From contig NZ_JAGINM010000008.1 in NCBI RefSeq assembly GCF_017876095.1, forward strand, positions 1 through 64,000: 64,000 nt of DNA, written 5' to 3'. Positions within the stretch are counted from its first letter, which is position 1, and each line of letters starts with the position of its first letter. Made by a program: the position numbers and the translations under genes. This document shows, in pieces, positions 15,884 through 25,034 of this stretch. The notes under the pieces are model-generated. The model saw only the letters and a list, made by a program, of their open reading frames with translations. It searched no databases and was not told the origin of the DNA. This DNA comes from Azospirillum agricola. GTDB lineage: Bacteria > Pseudomonadota > Alphaproteobacteria > Azospirillales > Azospirillaceae.

Positions 15884-17134
15884 TCAGCCGTCGCCGTGAC
15901 GGATCAGGGATTCGGCGAAAGCGACGAGCTGGTCGATTTCCGCCTCGGTGTTGAAGTAGTGCGGGGCCGCCCGAACCAGCGTGGGCAGATGCCGGCGTTC
16001 GGCGTCCAGGCGGGTGCTTTCCGGCGACGAGGTGCTGATGACGATGCCATGGGCTGCGGCTCCGGCGACGATGTTCCGCGGGTCCACGGCATCGGAGGTG
16101 AAGCTGACGATGGCACTGGGGCACTCGCCCAGGTCATGAGTCCGGAAGCTGGGCACGCTTGCCAAGCCATCTCGAAGCCGCTGCGCCAACCCGCGGCAGC
16201 GGCGCCAGATGCGGTCGATGCCGATTTCCATTGCATAATCGGCGGCCTCGCCCATGCCGAGCCGAGCCATGTGGTTGCTTTCCCAGCTTTCGTAGCGCCG
16301 GGCGTCGTCGCGCAGCTCATAGCGGTTGCGCTCCACCCACCGGGCGCCGATGTGATCGATGAAGGGAGGCTCGCACCGATCCAGCATCGCGCGGCGGACA
16401 TACAGGAAGCCCGCGCCACGCGGTCCCCGCAGGAACTTGCGCGACGTCGCGGCCAAAAAGTCGCAGCCGAGCGTCTGGACGTCGACCGGCATCTGACCGA
16501 CCGCCTGGCAGGCATCCAGCAGATAGGGAATGCCGTGCGCGCGGGCGATCCGCCCGACGGCCGCCGCCGGGTTGTTCAACCCGCCGTTGGTCGGCACCCA
16601 GGTCAACGAAATCAGGCGAACCTTCGGATCGATCATCCGCTCTAGCGCCGTCAGATCGACGATGCCTTGCTCATCCGACGGACACACGCGGATGACGACT
16701 CCCCGGCGCCGCTGCATCTGGAGCAGGGTCACATAATTGGCGCCGTATTCGGCCTCGGCGGTGATGATCACATCGCCGGGGGTGAAGTCGAGGGAATGGA
16801 ACGCCAGCTGCCACGCGACCGTGGCGTTCTCGACGAGAGCGATCTCGCAGGGCGCTGCGTTGATCAACCGGGCGATCGACCCATACACACGCTCCAGCCG
16901 CTCCTCGGAAGCCGCGAAGGCACCGTATCCGCCCAGCCGGGCTTCCAGCTCCAGGTAGTCGTGCATCCGCTCGACCACGGGGCGTGGCATCAGCGACGCG
17001 CCGCAACTCAAGAGGAACGTTTGTCCGGCGAGCCCCGGCGTCTCGGCACGGAGCGCGTCCAGTTCCTCGTCTTGGATGTCGGCAGGCAAAGGGAAGGCGC
17101 CGGCCGGACGCGGATCGTTTCCGGTCATGGTCAT
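15884..17134 (-). CDS. Class V aminotransferase-fold PLP enzyme
   Basis: 416 residues from ATG 17134; the longer frame would translate an intergenic repeat. Landmarks are the active-site Asp in PYLLDACQAVGQMPVDV and the PLP Lys in CDFLAATSRKFLRGPRGAGF. The fold is that of isopenicillin-N epimerase / cysteine-desulfurase-like enzymes; I see no desulfurase-type Cys loop. The substrate could be an amino acid or amino sugar acid. It sits between an MR-type enolase and RidA in a peptide-transporter operon. A weak hairpin (17156-17182) and a 27-bp inverted repeat lie just upstream. Confidence 0.85.
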   Translation of the reverse strand: MTMTGNDPRPAGAFPLPADIQDEELDALRAETPGLAGQTFLLSCGASLMPRPVVERMHDYLELEARLGGYGAFAASEERLERVYGSIARLINAAPCEIALVENATVAWQLAFHSLDFTPGDVIITAEAEYGANYVTLLQMQRRRGVVIRVCPSDEQGIVDLTALERMIDPKVRLISLTWVPTNGGLNNPAAAVGRIARAHGIPYLLDACQAVGQMPVDVQTLGCDFLAATSRKFLRGPRGAGFLYVRRAMLDRCEPPFIDHIGARWVERNRYELRDDARRYESWESNHMARLGMGEAADYAMEIGIDRIWRRCRGLAQRLRDGLASVPSFRTHDLGECPSAIVSFTSDAVDPRNIVAGAAAHGIVISTSSPESTRLDAERRHLPTLVRAAPHYFNTEAEIDQLVAFAESLIRHGDG

Positions 17135-17270
17135 TGGACTGCTTTGTAACGGCCGCCGGGGAAAGGCATCGCCCTTCCCCGGTGGTCTTGAACGTGTGCC
17201 GCACCCGCCCGTGGGCGGACTTAGAGCGCCGAACAGAATTCCGTTTTCGCCATCGGTGCCCAATGGAACC

Positions 17271-17354
17271 GTCATCCCCGCGAAGGCGGGGATCCAGGCT
17301 TTTCCCATTGGTTCCGCTCGGAAAACTCTGGATCCCCGCCTTCGCGGGGATGAC
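17271..17354. repeat. 27-bp perfect inverted repeat (intergenic repeat element)
   Basis: Arms at 17271-17297 and 17328-17354 are exact reverse complements. Each arm itself contains CCCCGC-GAAG-GCGGGG, so every arm can also fold alone. This type of ATCCCCGC/GCGGGGAT element recurs between genes in many alpha- and betaproteobacterial genomes. Here it lies inside the dpp-like operon, between the enolase and aminotransferase genes. There it could partly terminate or stabilise the upstream message. Confidence 0.8.
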
Positions 17355-17390
17355 GAGTCGAGAGACGACTCAAGCTTCTGTCAGGCGGAC

Positions 17391-18551
17391 TTAACGAACC
17401 TCGGCCCAGATGTGCTCCCGGACCACGGCGTCCTTCAGCGTGACGCCGTAACCCGGCCCGTCCGGAATTTGCAGAGCGCCGTTCTTCAGACGGGTCTCGA
17501 AGGGCTCCGTCGCCACTTCGATCCAGCCGGGAACGCGGGCCCAGTAGGGGAAGTGTTCCTGAACGTAGAAGTTCGGAATCACCGCGCTGAGATGGGTGGC
17601 GATGCTGGCCGCAACGGAACTGCCGCAGACATGGGGTTGCACCTTGACACCGTAGGCGTCGGCCATGGCGGCAATCTTATGGGCTTCGGCGAACCCGCCG
17701 GTGTTGCCGATGTCCGGCTGCAGGATGCCGACGGCCCGACGCTCCAACAGATCGCGGAAGCCATACCGCAGATATTGCCGCTCGCCGGTGGCGATTGGAA
17801 TATTCGTGCTGGCGGCGACCCGCTCCAGCGCACCCAGGTCTCCCGGATCGCTGATTTCCTCGATGAACGCGATGTCCAGGTCTTCCAGACCATGGACGAA
17901 GCGGATGGTATCGCTCACCGAAAAACCACCGGCCAGATCGAGCATGAGCGTGACATCGGCGCCCACGGTGCGCCGGACCTGCGCGACGATATCCAGCGCG
18001 GTGCTTACCGCTTCGCGGTCATCCGCGTAGCGGTTGACCGTGTGCCGAAGGGTCCCGTTGGGCTGAATCCGCGCCAAGGGGTACATTTTCAGGGCCTTGT
18101 GCCCGTCCTTCACGGCCGCCTCCGCCTGGCGCAACAGATCGCCGACGGAGGTCGCGCCGAAGTACCAGCCATTGGCGTAGTAGGCGAGCGTGTCACGCAT
18201 CCGTCCGCCGAACAGTTCGTGGACTGGAACGTTCAGCGCCCGTGCCCGAATGTCCCACAGAGCCTGCTCGATGGCGCTGAGGCCGGCTCCGGCAATGCCC
18301 CCCGGATTCTTTAGCCAGAAGGACTGATCGTACATCTCGCCGACCAGGCTGTTGATGCGGGTCGGATCGGCGCCGATCACGAACCGCGCGCACAGATCCT
18401 GGATCATGCCCGCGGCGCCGGTCCGGCCGCAGCCATAAGCCGTGGCGACCTCGCCGAGGCCGGATATTCCCTCATCGGTATCGAGTTTGACGATGACGGG
18501 TTTGAGGCCCTCGCTGTTGATGGCGTAGATCGTGGCTTTGGTGATCTTCAT
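17391..18551 (-). CDS. Enolase-superfamily (mandelate racemase type) sugar-acid dehydratase-like enzyme
   Basis: 386 residues, normal for the family. Metal ligands are visible as Asp in TLMLDLAGGF, Glu in IAFIEEISDPGD and Glu in IATGERQYLRYG. The catalytic dyad is Asp in QPDIGNTGG with His in KVQPHVCGSS, typical of the mandelate-racemase/acid-sugar dehydratase subgroup. The second-strand motif is KALKMYP in place of the usual KFDP, so the exact substrate cannot be named. It probably abstracts the alpha-proton of a sugar or hydroxy acid. It follows the ABC ATPase by 36 bp. Confidence 0.87.
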   Translation of the reverse strand: MKITKATIYAINSEGLKPVIVKLDTDEGISGLGEVATAYGCGRTGAAGMIQDLCARFVIGADPTRINSLVGEMYDQSFWLKNPGGIAGAGLSAIEQALWDIRARALNVPVHELFGGRMRDTLAYYANGWYFGATSVGDLLRQAEAAVKDGHKALKMYPLARIQPNGTLRHTVNRYADDREAVSTALDIVAQVRRTVGADVTLMLDLAGGFSVSDTIRFVHGLEDLDIAFIEEISDPGDLGALERVAASTNIPIATGERQYLRYGFRDLLERRAVGILQPDIGNTGGFAEAHKIAAMADAYGVKVQPHVCGSSVAASIATHLSAVIPNFYVQEHFPYWARVPGWIEVATEPFETRLKNGALQIPDGPGYGVTLKDAVVREHIWAEVR

Positions 18552-18587
18552 GATGAAGGTGTCCGGTGAATGGGATGGGATAAGGGC

Positions 18588-20264
18588 TCAGGCGCCGAGT
18601 TCATCGCGCAGGGACCGGTGGAGCGCGGAAGCCTCCTCCAGCCATCCCAGGCGCAGTGCGGCGACCGAGGAGCGCAGCAGCCGGGTGTAGGGATGACGGG
18701 GAGCCCCGAGGACCTGCGCCGTGGGGCCTTGTTCGACGACTTCGCCGTTGCGCAGGACCATGATCTTGTCCGACATCGCAGCCACCGCGGAAAGGTCGTG
18801 GCTGATGAACAGGATGCCGATGTTCAGCTCGCGCTTGAGTTCGGCGATCAGGTCGAGGACCGATGCCGCGACGATGTTGTCGAGCGCCGAGGTGATTTCA
18901 TCGCAGATCAGCACGTCCGGCCGGGCGGCGAGAGAACGGGCCAGGTTGACGCGCTGCTTTTCACCGCCGGACATCTGGCTCGGCTTGCGGTCTGCGTAGT
19001 CGGCGGGCAGATGGACCTGTTCCAGAAGATCGCGTATCCGCTCGGCGCGGCGCTCCTTGGAGCGTTCTCCGAAGAACGTCAGCACTTGTCCGAGGATGCG
19101 GCCAACGGTGTGGTGGCGGTTCAGGGAGGTGTCGGCCGACTGGAAGGTGATCTGGACGGCCCGGCGCATGGGGAGGGGACGCTTGAGCACATCCCGTTCC
19201 ATCGGCCGCCCGTTGACCAGGACTTCGCCCTGGCTGGGCTGGACCAAGCCGGCGATGGCACGGGCCATGGTGCTCTTGCCGGACCCGGACTCGCCGACCA
19301 CCGCCATCATCTCGCCGCCGTTCAGGGTCAGCGACGCACCGCTGAGTGCCTTTACCGCGAAACCGCCGGTGCCGTAGCACACGGCCAGATCGCGAACCTC
19401 CAGAAGCGGCGCCCGGTCGGTCCGGTCGGACGGAGACACCGCTGTCGCGCTGGCAGCGGCGACGGTTTCCGCCATGGTTCCGGATTCGGCATCGAAACCG
19501 CGATGCATCTCCAGGAGCCGCCGCGTGTAGGGATGTTCGGGATGATGGAGGATCTTCTCGACCGTGCCGCGCTCGACCACCTCGCCGTTGCGCATCACCA
19601 GGATGTGGGTGGCGACCTGGACCACCTGGGCGATGTCGTGGCCGACCAGGATGGCGGCGGTCCCGCTGGCGTGAATCCCCGTGTCCAGGGCCTTCAACAC
19701 CTCAACCTGGGTGGTGGCGTCAAGGGCGCTGGTCGGTTCGTCACAGACCAGAATCTCGGGCATTTCATGCAGGCCCATGGCGATCATGAACCGCTGAAGT
19801 TGCCCGCCGGAAACCTCGTGCGGGAATCGGTTGTAGAAGGCTTCGCCGGTGGGCAGGTCAAGAGTCCGATAGACCTCCCGAGCCCGGGCGTGGGCCGCGT
19901 CGGGGGACATGGTGTGATGGATGCGGCTGCTTTCCGTGACCTGGCGGTCCAGCCGGATGCGCGGGTTGAAGGAGACCGCGGCGCTCTGGGCGATGTAGGC
20001 CAGCTTGCGGCCACGCAGGCGCGCCAGTGCCCGCCGGCTCATCCGCAGCAGATCCTGGCCTCGGAAGAGCACCTGTCCGGAGACGTGGCGGACGCCCGGC
20101 CGCATGTGCCCCAGGGCGGTCAGCGCCAGGGTCGTTTTCCCGGACCCGGATGCCCCGATGAGCGCCAGGATCTGGCCATTTTCCAGGGTCAGTGAGACGT
20201 CCCGCAGAATGGGTTTCCCGCTGTCCGCGGACAGGTTCAGATTCTGGATATGGAGAAGCGTCAT
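18588..20264 (-). CDS. Oligopeptide-type ABC transporter, fused double ATPase
   Basis: 558 residues with two complete nucleotide-binding domains (DppD-DppF or GsiA style). Domain 1 has Walker A GASGSGKTT, signature VSGGQLQRFMIAMGL and Walker B ILVCDEPTSALD. Domain 2 starts near residue 285 with Walker A GESGSGKST, signature MSGGEKQRVNLARSL and VLICDEITSALDN. It energises the DppB/DppC-like permease pair encoded upstream, and its ATG overlaps the DppC-like stop by 4 nt. The fusion means a single gene supplies both ATP sites. Confidence 0.93.
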   Translation of the reverse strand: MTLLHIQNLNLSADSGKPILRDVSLTLENGQILALIGASGSGKTTLALTALGHMRPGVRHVSGQVLFRGQDLLRMSRRALARLRGRKLAYIAQSAAVSFNPRIRLDRQVTESSRIHHTMSPDAAHARAREVYRTLDLPTGEAFYNRFPHEVSGGQLQRFMIAMGLHEMPEILVCDEPTSALDATTQVEVLKALDTGIHASGTAAILVGHDIAQVVQVATHILVMRNGEVVERGTVEKILHHPEHPYTRRLLEMHRGFDAESGTMAETVAAASATAVSPSDRTDRAPLLEVRDLAVCYGTGGFAVKALSGASLTLNGGEMMAVVGESGSGKSTMARAIAGLVQPSQGEVLVNGRPMERDVLKRPLPMRRAVQITFQSADTSLNRHHTVGRILGQVLTFFGERSKERRAERIRDLLEQVHLPADYADRKPSQMSGGEKQRVNLARSLAARPDVLICDEITSALDNIVAASVLDLIAELKRELNIGILFISHDLSAVAAMSDKIMVLRNGEVVEQGPTAQVLGAPRHPYTRLLRSSVAALRLGWLEEASALHRSLRDELGA

Positions 20265-21106
20265 GCCCCGCCTCCCTTCTTTTCACGTTCTTGCAGGCCG
20301 TCGACGAACAGGTTCAACAGGACGGAGACGACCGCGATGGAGAGAGCCGGATAGATCGGTGCCCAGGAACCGATCTGCAGGCCGTCCAGATTTTCGCGGA
20401 CCAGCCCGCCCCAGTCCGCCATGGGCGGCTGCACGCCAAGACCAAGAAAGCTCAGGCCGCTCATGAAGAGGATCGCAAAGCTCAGGCGCAGGGCGAAATC
20501 GGCGGTCAATGGCATGACCACATGCGGCAGCATCTCGCCGAACAGAAGCCAGCGATTGCCCTCGCCGCGGGCACGGGCCACGGTGATGAAGTCCTGGGCG
20601 ATCAGATCCTGCCCGAGCGCACGGGAGATCCGGAACACACCGGCGGCATAGACCACGGCTGTCAGCACCACGATGGCGACGAGGGACGGGCCGGTCACGG
20701 CGAGCACGACGAGACCGGCAATGATCTTGGGAACGGACAGAACCACGTCGACGACACGGCTGACGACCGCATCGAACCATCCGCCGCGCAACGCCGCCAG
20801 CAAACCCAGCGTGTCGCCGATCAGGTGGGCGAGAATGGTGCTGAGCAAGGCCATGCCAAGGGTGACGCGGGCCGAGCCGAGCAGTCGTGCCAGCAGATCG
20901 CGGCCGAGGAAGTCGGTGCCCAACCAATACTCGCCGGACGGCGGAACGAAGCCGTCGCTGCTCAAAAAGGCGTCGGGGTCGTGCAGCGGCAACAGCGGTG
21001 CCGCCAGAACGACGACGGCGAGCAGCAGCAGGAGGGCGACGACAACCGACAGCAGCGTAGGCCGGAACAGGCTTTTGAGCAGGGTGGGTGTCTGGTGCGG
21101 GATCAT
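20261..21106 (-). CDS. ABC transporter permease, DppC/OppC type
   Basis: 281 residues starting MIPHQTPTLLKSLFRPTLLS at 21106, where the ATG overlaps the DppB-like stop by 4 nt. An N-terminal membrane helix (about 14-36) precedes a periplasmic loop with YWLGTDFLGRDLLARLLGSA, typical of OppC. Further membrane helices and the cytoplasmic coupling loop DFITVARARGEGNRWLLFGE follow. The larger frame upstream is a shadow of the DppB-like gene. Together with the adjacent gene it forms the membrane channel. Confidence 0.92.
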   Translation of the reverse strand: MIPHQTPTLLKSLFRPTLLSVVVALLLLLAVVVLAAPLLPLHDPDAFLSSDGFVPPSGEYWLGTDFLGRDLLARLLGSARVTLGMALLSTILAHLIGDTLGLLAALRGGWFDAVVSRVVDVVLSVPKIIAGLVVLAVTGPSLVAIVVLTAVVYAAGVFRISRALGQDLIAQDFITVARARGEGNRWLLFGEMLPHVVMPLTADFALRLSFAILFMSGLSFLGLGVQPPMADWGGLVRENLDGLQIGSWAPIYPALSIAVVSVLLNLFVDGLQEREKKGGGA

Positions 21107-22056
21107 GAGGGAGCCCCCGGTTCCTTGCGGCTGTCGAACAGCTTGGCGACGATATCGGCGACCATGATCAGGCCGATGTAGGAGGCCGAGAAAATCATTG
21201 CGCAGGCTTGGACCACCGGCAGGTCGCGCGCCTGAACCGAATCCGCCATGAGCCGGGCGAGGCCGGGGAAGGCGAAGATGGTTTCGACGATCACCACGCC
21301 ACTGATGAGGTAGGCGACATTCATCGCGATGATGTTGATCAGCGGGCCGACGGCGTTTCGCAAGGCGTGGACCATGATCACGCGGACCGGTCCGGCGCCT
21401 TTCAGCCGGGCCGTCTCGACATAGGGCTGCGTCAGGATGTTGCCGACCACGGCGCGGGTCATCCGGGCGAGCTGCGCGGTGACGATGATGGTCATGGTCG
21501 CCAACGGCAGCAGCATGGACTTGATCTGGGTCAGGACGCCCGTGCCGGGTGTCACGTAAGAGATCGCCGGCAGCCAACGCAGATGGATTGAGAAGACGAG
21601 CACACCCAGCGTGGCGACCAGGAATTCCGGCGTCGCGCACAGGCCGACGATGACGATGGTCCCGACCCGGTCCAGACGGGTGCCCTTGTGGACAGCCAGG
21701 ACCATGCCGATCAGCAAGGCCAGGGGAACCGAGACCAGCGTGGTCAGCCCGGCCAGGGTCAAGGTGTTGGACAGGCGTTCGGACAACATCACGCTGACGG
21801 GTTGGCGGGAGGTCATCGAAACGCCCCAGTCGCCATGAAATGTGCCCCACAGCCAAGCCAGGTAGCGAACCGGTGCGGGCCGATCCAATCCGAGTTCGGC
21901 CCGCAGCGCCGCCACATTCTCGGGGCTGGCCGACTGTCCGAGCATGATTTGCGCCACATCGCCGGGCAACATCTCGCAGCCGACGAAAATGAGCAGGGAG
22001 ATGACCAGCAGCAGGACGAAGCCTGCTGCCAGCCGCTTGACGATGAATCTGATCAC
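21103..22056 (-). CDS. ABC transporter permease, DppB/OppB type
   Basis: 317 residues with six predicted membrane helices, beginning MIRFIVKRLAAGFVLLLVIS. OppB hallmarks are MLPGDVAQIMLGQ, LRAELGLDRPAPVRYLAWLW, FHGDWGVSMTSRQPV, and the coupling loop PYVETARLKGAGPVRVIMVH. It starts 15 nt after the binding-protein gene and overlaps the next permease by 4 nt, marking a tight operon. Confidence 0.92.
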   Translation of the reverse strand: MIRFIVKRLAAGFVLLLVISLLIFVGCEMLPGDVAQIMLGQSASPENVAALRAELGLDRPAPVRYLAWLWGTFHGDWGVSMTSRQPVSVMLSERLSNTLTLAGLTTLVSVPLALLIGMVLAVHKGTRLDRVGTIVIVGLCATPEFLVATLGVLVFSIHLRWLPAISYVTPGTGVLTQIKSMLLPLATMTIIVTAQLARMTRAVVGNILTQPYVETARLKGAGPVRVIMVHALRNAVGPLINIIAMNVAYLISGVVIVETIFAFPGLARLMADSVQARDLPVVQACAMIFSASYIGLIMVADIVAKLFDSRKEPGAPS

Positions 22057-22071
22057 GGCGAGCCCTAGTGC

Positions 22072-23637
22072 TTACGAAAGCCAGACCTGATCGGAGAACC
22101 GGAAGCCGGAGAAGTTTCCGATCTGATTGGGTGTAAGCCCCTGAACGCGGCTTGAGACACCGTCGAGATAGCTCAGGAAGACCGGCATCGTCACCGCACC
22201 GCAGTTGTGCAGGATCTCCTGGATCTCATGGTACATGGCGATGCGCTTGTCCACATCCAGGGTGGCCCGAACGCCGTCGATGAGAGAGTCCAGGCGCGGG
22301 TTGCCGTAGTGGGAGAAGTTCCACTGCGAGCCGCTCTTCCAGGTCACGTTGAGCAGCAGATGCGGGGTCGGACGAGGGAAGAAGTTGGTTGCGAAGAAGC
22401 GGCGCTTGCCGGCGACGGCGGTCCAGTAGCTCTCCGACGGCTCGCGCCGCAAGGTCAGGTTGAGGCCTGCCTGGGCGGCGGAGCGTTGCAGAAGCTGGGC
22501 GATCTCGACGCTGTAGACCACGCCGTCGCTGACCGAGAGTTCGAGCGGGGTCCGCCCGATTCCCGATTTCCGCAGGTAATGCTTGGCTTTGTCGAGGTCC
22601 AGTCCGCGCTGTGGCAGGTTGGCGTTGTAGTAGGGACTCATCTTGCCGACCGGATGGTCATTGGCGACGGAGCCGTGGCCCTTGAGCACGGTTTCGACGA
22701 TCTTCGAGCGGTCGAACATGTTGGCGATGGCCAACCCGAGGTTCGGGTCGAAGTTGGTCGCGGCGTCGAATTGATAGCCGGCGTAGCGGGTGCTCGGCGT
22801 CTCGAAGATCTTCGTGGACGGGTTCGCCGCGACTTGATCGATGCCCGCGCCTTTGATGTCGGCGGCCATGTCGACGTCGCCGGACAGCAAGGCGCTGACC
22901 CGTGCGTTGGCATCGGTGATCGAGATCATCTCGATCTCGTCCAGGTAAGGCTGACCGTCCTTCCAGAAATTGGTGTTGCGGGTCAGCACGGTGCGAATGC
23001 CGGGCTGGAACTCCGCCATGACGAAGGGACCCGTGCCGATCGGCTTGGAAAAGTCCTCCGTGCCGTCCTTCACCACGCAGAACTGCAGCAGGCCGAGCAG
23101 AACGGGCAACTCGACGTCCGCCTCAGCCAGGCGCACCAGAATGGTATCGTCACCTTCCACGGTCACCGCGGCGATGTTGGCCACCAGGGGCTTCGCCGAC
23201 GAGGCCTTGGCTTCATTCTTGTGGCGCATGATGGAGAACGCTATGTCCTGAAGCGACAGGGGCCGGCCATCGCTGAATTCCACGCCCTTGCGGATCTTGA
23301 AGCGCCATTCGGTGGCCGACGGGTTGGCTTCCCAGGACAAGGCAAGTTCCGGTTGCGCCTGGCCGGAGCCATCGACGCGGGTCAGCGTGTTGAAGACGGC
23401 GGACCCGCGGATGTAGTCGTTGGCGTTGGTGAAACGCGCACTGTCGAAGGTATCGTTGGTGCTCTGCTGGGCAAGGGCCAGCCGGATGCGGCCGCCCTTC
23501 TTCGGCGCCATCGCGGAGGGGCTGCCCGCTGTTCCGGCCGCTTGGGCGATGAGGGGGATCCCCCCGAGCATGGCCGTTCCCACAGTGGTCCCGAGCAAGG
23601 TGTGGAAGTCACGCCGGCTGATTTTTGAAAAAGTCAT
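22072..23637 (-). CDS. Family 5 solute-binding protein (peptide/opine-like), Tat-exported
   Basis: 521 residues. The N-terminus has a twin-arginine motif, SRRDFHTLLG (residues 7-16), followed by a hydrophobic stretch and AQAAG, suggesting folded export by Tat. The mature part is DppA/OppA-like: VFNTLTRVDGSGQAQPELAL, SWEANPSATEWRFKIRKGVE, KPIGTGPFVMAEF and AVTMPVFLSYLDGV near the end. It delivers substrate to the DppB/C/DF-like transporter encoded directly downstream. With an enolase, a PLP enzyme and RidA in the same operon, the ligand may be an amino-sugar acid, opine or modified peptide, not a plain peptide; this is inference. Confidence 0.9.
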   Translation of the reverse strand: MTFSKISRRDFHTLLGTTVGTAMLGGIPLIAQAAGTAGSPSAMAPKKGGRIRLALAQQSTNDTFDSARFTNANDYIRGSAVFNTLTRVDGSGQAQPELALSWEANPSATEWRFKIRKGVEFSDGRPLSLQDIAFSIMRHKNEAKASSAKPLVANIAAVTVEGDDTILVRLAEADVELPVLLGLLQFCVVKDGTEDFSKPIGTGPFVMAEFQPGIRTVLTRNTNFWKDGQPYLDEIEMISITDANARVSALLSGDVDMAADIKGAGIDQVAANPSTKIFETPSTRYAGYQFDAATNFDPNLGLAIANMFDRSKIVETVLKGHGSVANDHPVGKMSPYYNANLPQRGLDLDKAKHYLRKSGIGRTPLELSVSDGVVYSVEIAQLLQRSAAQAGLNLTLRREPSESYWTAVAGKRRFFATNFFPRPTPHLLLNVTWKSGSQWNFSHYGNPRLDSLIDGVRATLDVDKRIAMYHEIQEILHNCGAVTMPVFLSYLDGVSSRVQGLTPNQIGNFSGFRFSDQVWLS

Positions 23638-23744
23638 TCTCTGTTCTCCCTGTTACTTCCTCCGTATATGGAACAGGACGACAGGCGTGGGAAGCGAGTT
23701 CACAACAGACTGATAATAAATGATTTGTTTGCTTTTGCGGGGTG

Positions 23745-23754
23745 CGGTATACCG
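23745..23754. promoter_or_regulatory. CGGTATACCG palindrome in the divergent dpp/lysR promoter region
   Basis: A perfect 10-bp palindrome lies about 35 bp upstream of the LysR start and about 110 bp upstream of the binding-protein start, in the 152-bp divergent gap. LysR proteins often bind a symmetrical site here and control both their own gene and the divergent operon. AT-rich sequence (TGATAATAAATGATTTGTTT) next to it fits promoter DNA. Confidence 0.45.
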
Positions 23755-23789
23755 TCTGCATTGGGGTAATCATAACCAGGGCGCATGAT

Positions 23790-24743
23790 ATGAAGCGGGT
23801 TTTGCCGCCAACGAACCTCTTTCTGGCTTTTGAGGCGGCTGCGCGGCACCGGAATTTTTCGCGCGCGGCGGAAGAATTGGGAATTACCCAGCCTGCTGTC
23901 AGCCGGGCGGTGGCGTCCCTGGAGGAGGCCGTCGGTGTGAAGCTGTTCCTGCGGTCAGGGCCTCGCGTGCGTCTGACCACGCGCGGTGCCGAACTGAGCG
24001 GGTTGATGTCCAGCAGCTTCGATGCCATCGAAAAACTGATCGGGTCGTGGAAGGACAAGGAGAGCGGGCGGGAGCCGGTGCTGTTGTCCATCTCTTCATC
24101 GATGGCGGCACATTGGCTGATTCCGCGGCTGTTCGACTTCCGGCTGGCGTTCCCCGACGTGGACCTGCGCTTCGAGCTGATCGCCGGAGGGGTCGGGCAG
24201 AGTCCGGTTCGAGCTGATCTCGGCTTGCGCCGCTTTCCAGAAACGACCAAGGCTCCTCCAGAAAGCCACTTCCTGGATGAGATCATCCAGCCGGTGGCCG
24301 CGTTGGACTACATAAAGCGCATGGGAACGCTCGACCAACCCCGGCGCAACCGGACGCACACCTTGATCACCCTCAGCGATCACTGGTGCGACTGGAATAC
24401 GTTCGCCCGCCTCGCTGGCATGGAACTGCCTCCGAACCACAAGACGATGGTTTTCTCCGATTATTCGGTGGCGCTTCAGTCGGCCTTGAACGGGCAAGGG
24501 ATCGTCCTGGGATGGTTGTCGGTGACATCCCGATTGCTTCGCTACCGCTCGCTTCTGGCGGCATCGGACAGGGGGTTCAACACCCGCGCGACATTCAACT
24601 TCATACTTGGCGATCAAGCGCCGGTGGGTGGTGTTGTGGGAGACGTGCGTGAGTGGTTGTGCACGGAGGTGGGGAAGGACGTGGCGAAGATCGGCAAAGG
24701 GGGACGGCTGCACTCCTTCGAGTGCCATGTTCTGGTCTCCTGA
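23790..24743 (+). CDS. LysR-family transcriptional regulator (GcvA-like)
   Basis: 317 residues from ATG 23790 (MKRVLPPTNLFLAFEAAARH); the ATG at 23742 would add an unrelated leader. The N-terminal helix-turn-helix reads NFSRAAEELGITQPAVSRAV, then ASLEEAVGVKLFLRSG. A LysR substrate-binding domain follows. The PPTNLFLAFEAAARHRNFSRAA opening is typical of the GcvA group. It is divergent from the Dpp-like operon, its most likely target, and is followed by a decayed insertion sequence. Confidence 0.9.
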   Translation: MKRVLPPTNLFLAFEAAARHRNFSRAAEELGITQPAVSRAVASLEEAVGVKLFLRSGPRVRLTTRGAELSGLMSSSFDAIEKLIGSWKDKESGREPVLLSISSSMAAHWLIPRLFDFRLAFPDVDLRFELIAGGVGQSPVRADLGLRRFPETTKAPPESHFLDEIIQPVAALDYIKRMGTLDQPRRNRTHTLITLSDHWCDWNTFARLAGMELPPNHKTMVFSDYSVALQSALNGQGIVLGWLSVTSRLLRYRSLLAASDRGFNTRATFNFILGDQAPVGGVVGDVREWLCTEVGKDVAKIGKGGRLHSFECHVLVS

Positions 24744-24764
24744 TGGAAGATCTATGCGGGAGAT

Positions 24765-25034
24765 TGAACCGCGCCGGCTTTCCTGGAGGCTCCATCTTCT
24801 GAGAGAGGGGGGCATTATGACGAAGCAGGCATCCCCAAATACGCCCCTGAAGTCCGCGAGCGCGCGGTTCGGATGGTGTTCGAGCACGAAGGCGAACAAC
24901 CACCGGCGCCTCCTCGAGCCTATCGGCAACATTCCCCCGCCGAGGCCGAAGCGCGCGATTATGCTCAAACCGAGGACGTCGCCAGGGTGACGTGACTCAA
25001 AGCAAATGGCCTCCGAAAAACTCGGAGCGGTTCA
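24765..25034 (+). mobile_element. Internally deleted IS3-family element (270 bp)
   Basis: Imperfect terminal inverted repeats face each other: TGAACCGCGCCGGCTTTCCT at 24765 and, reversed from 25034, TGAACCGCTCCGAGTTTTTC. Between them only the beginning of an IS3-type orfA is readable (PKYAPEVRERAVRMVFEHEG, about 24830-24890), preceded by an ATG at 24817 in a different frame. The rest of orfA and all of orfB are missing. No target duplication is evident (GAT left, GAA right). It is a MITE-like remnant that could move only if a transposase acted in trans. Confidence 0.7.

Noticed and set aside
15884-17308. Longer start for the class V aminotransferase
   Set aside because: The extra residues translate the 27-bp inverted repeat and a hairpin; ATG 17134 is the natural start.
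18570-20195. Plus-strand frame of 541 codons
   Set aside because: Shadow of the fused ABC ATPase; no recognisable domain.
24386-24652. Plus-strand frame within the LysR gene
   Set aside because: Out-of-frame shadow of the LysR effector domain.
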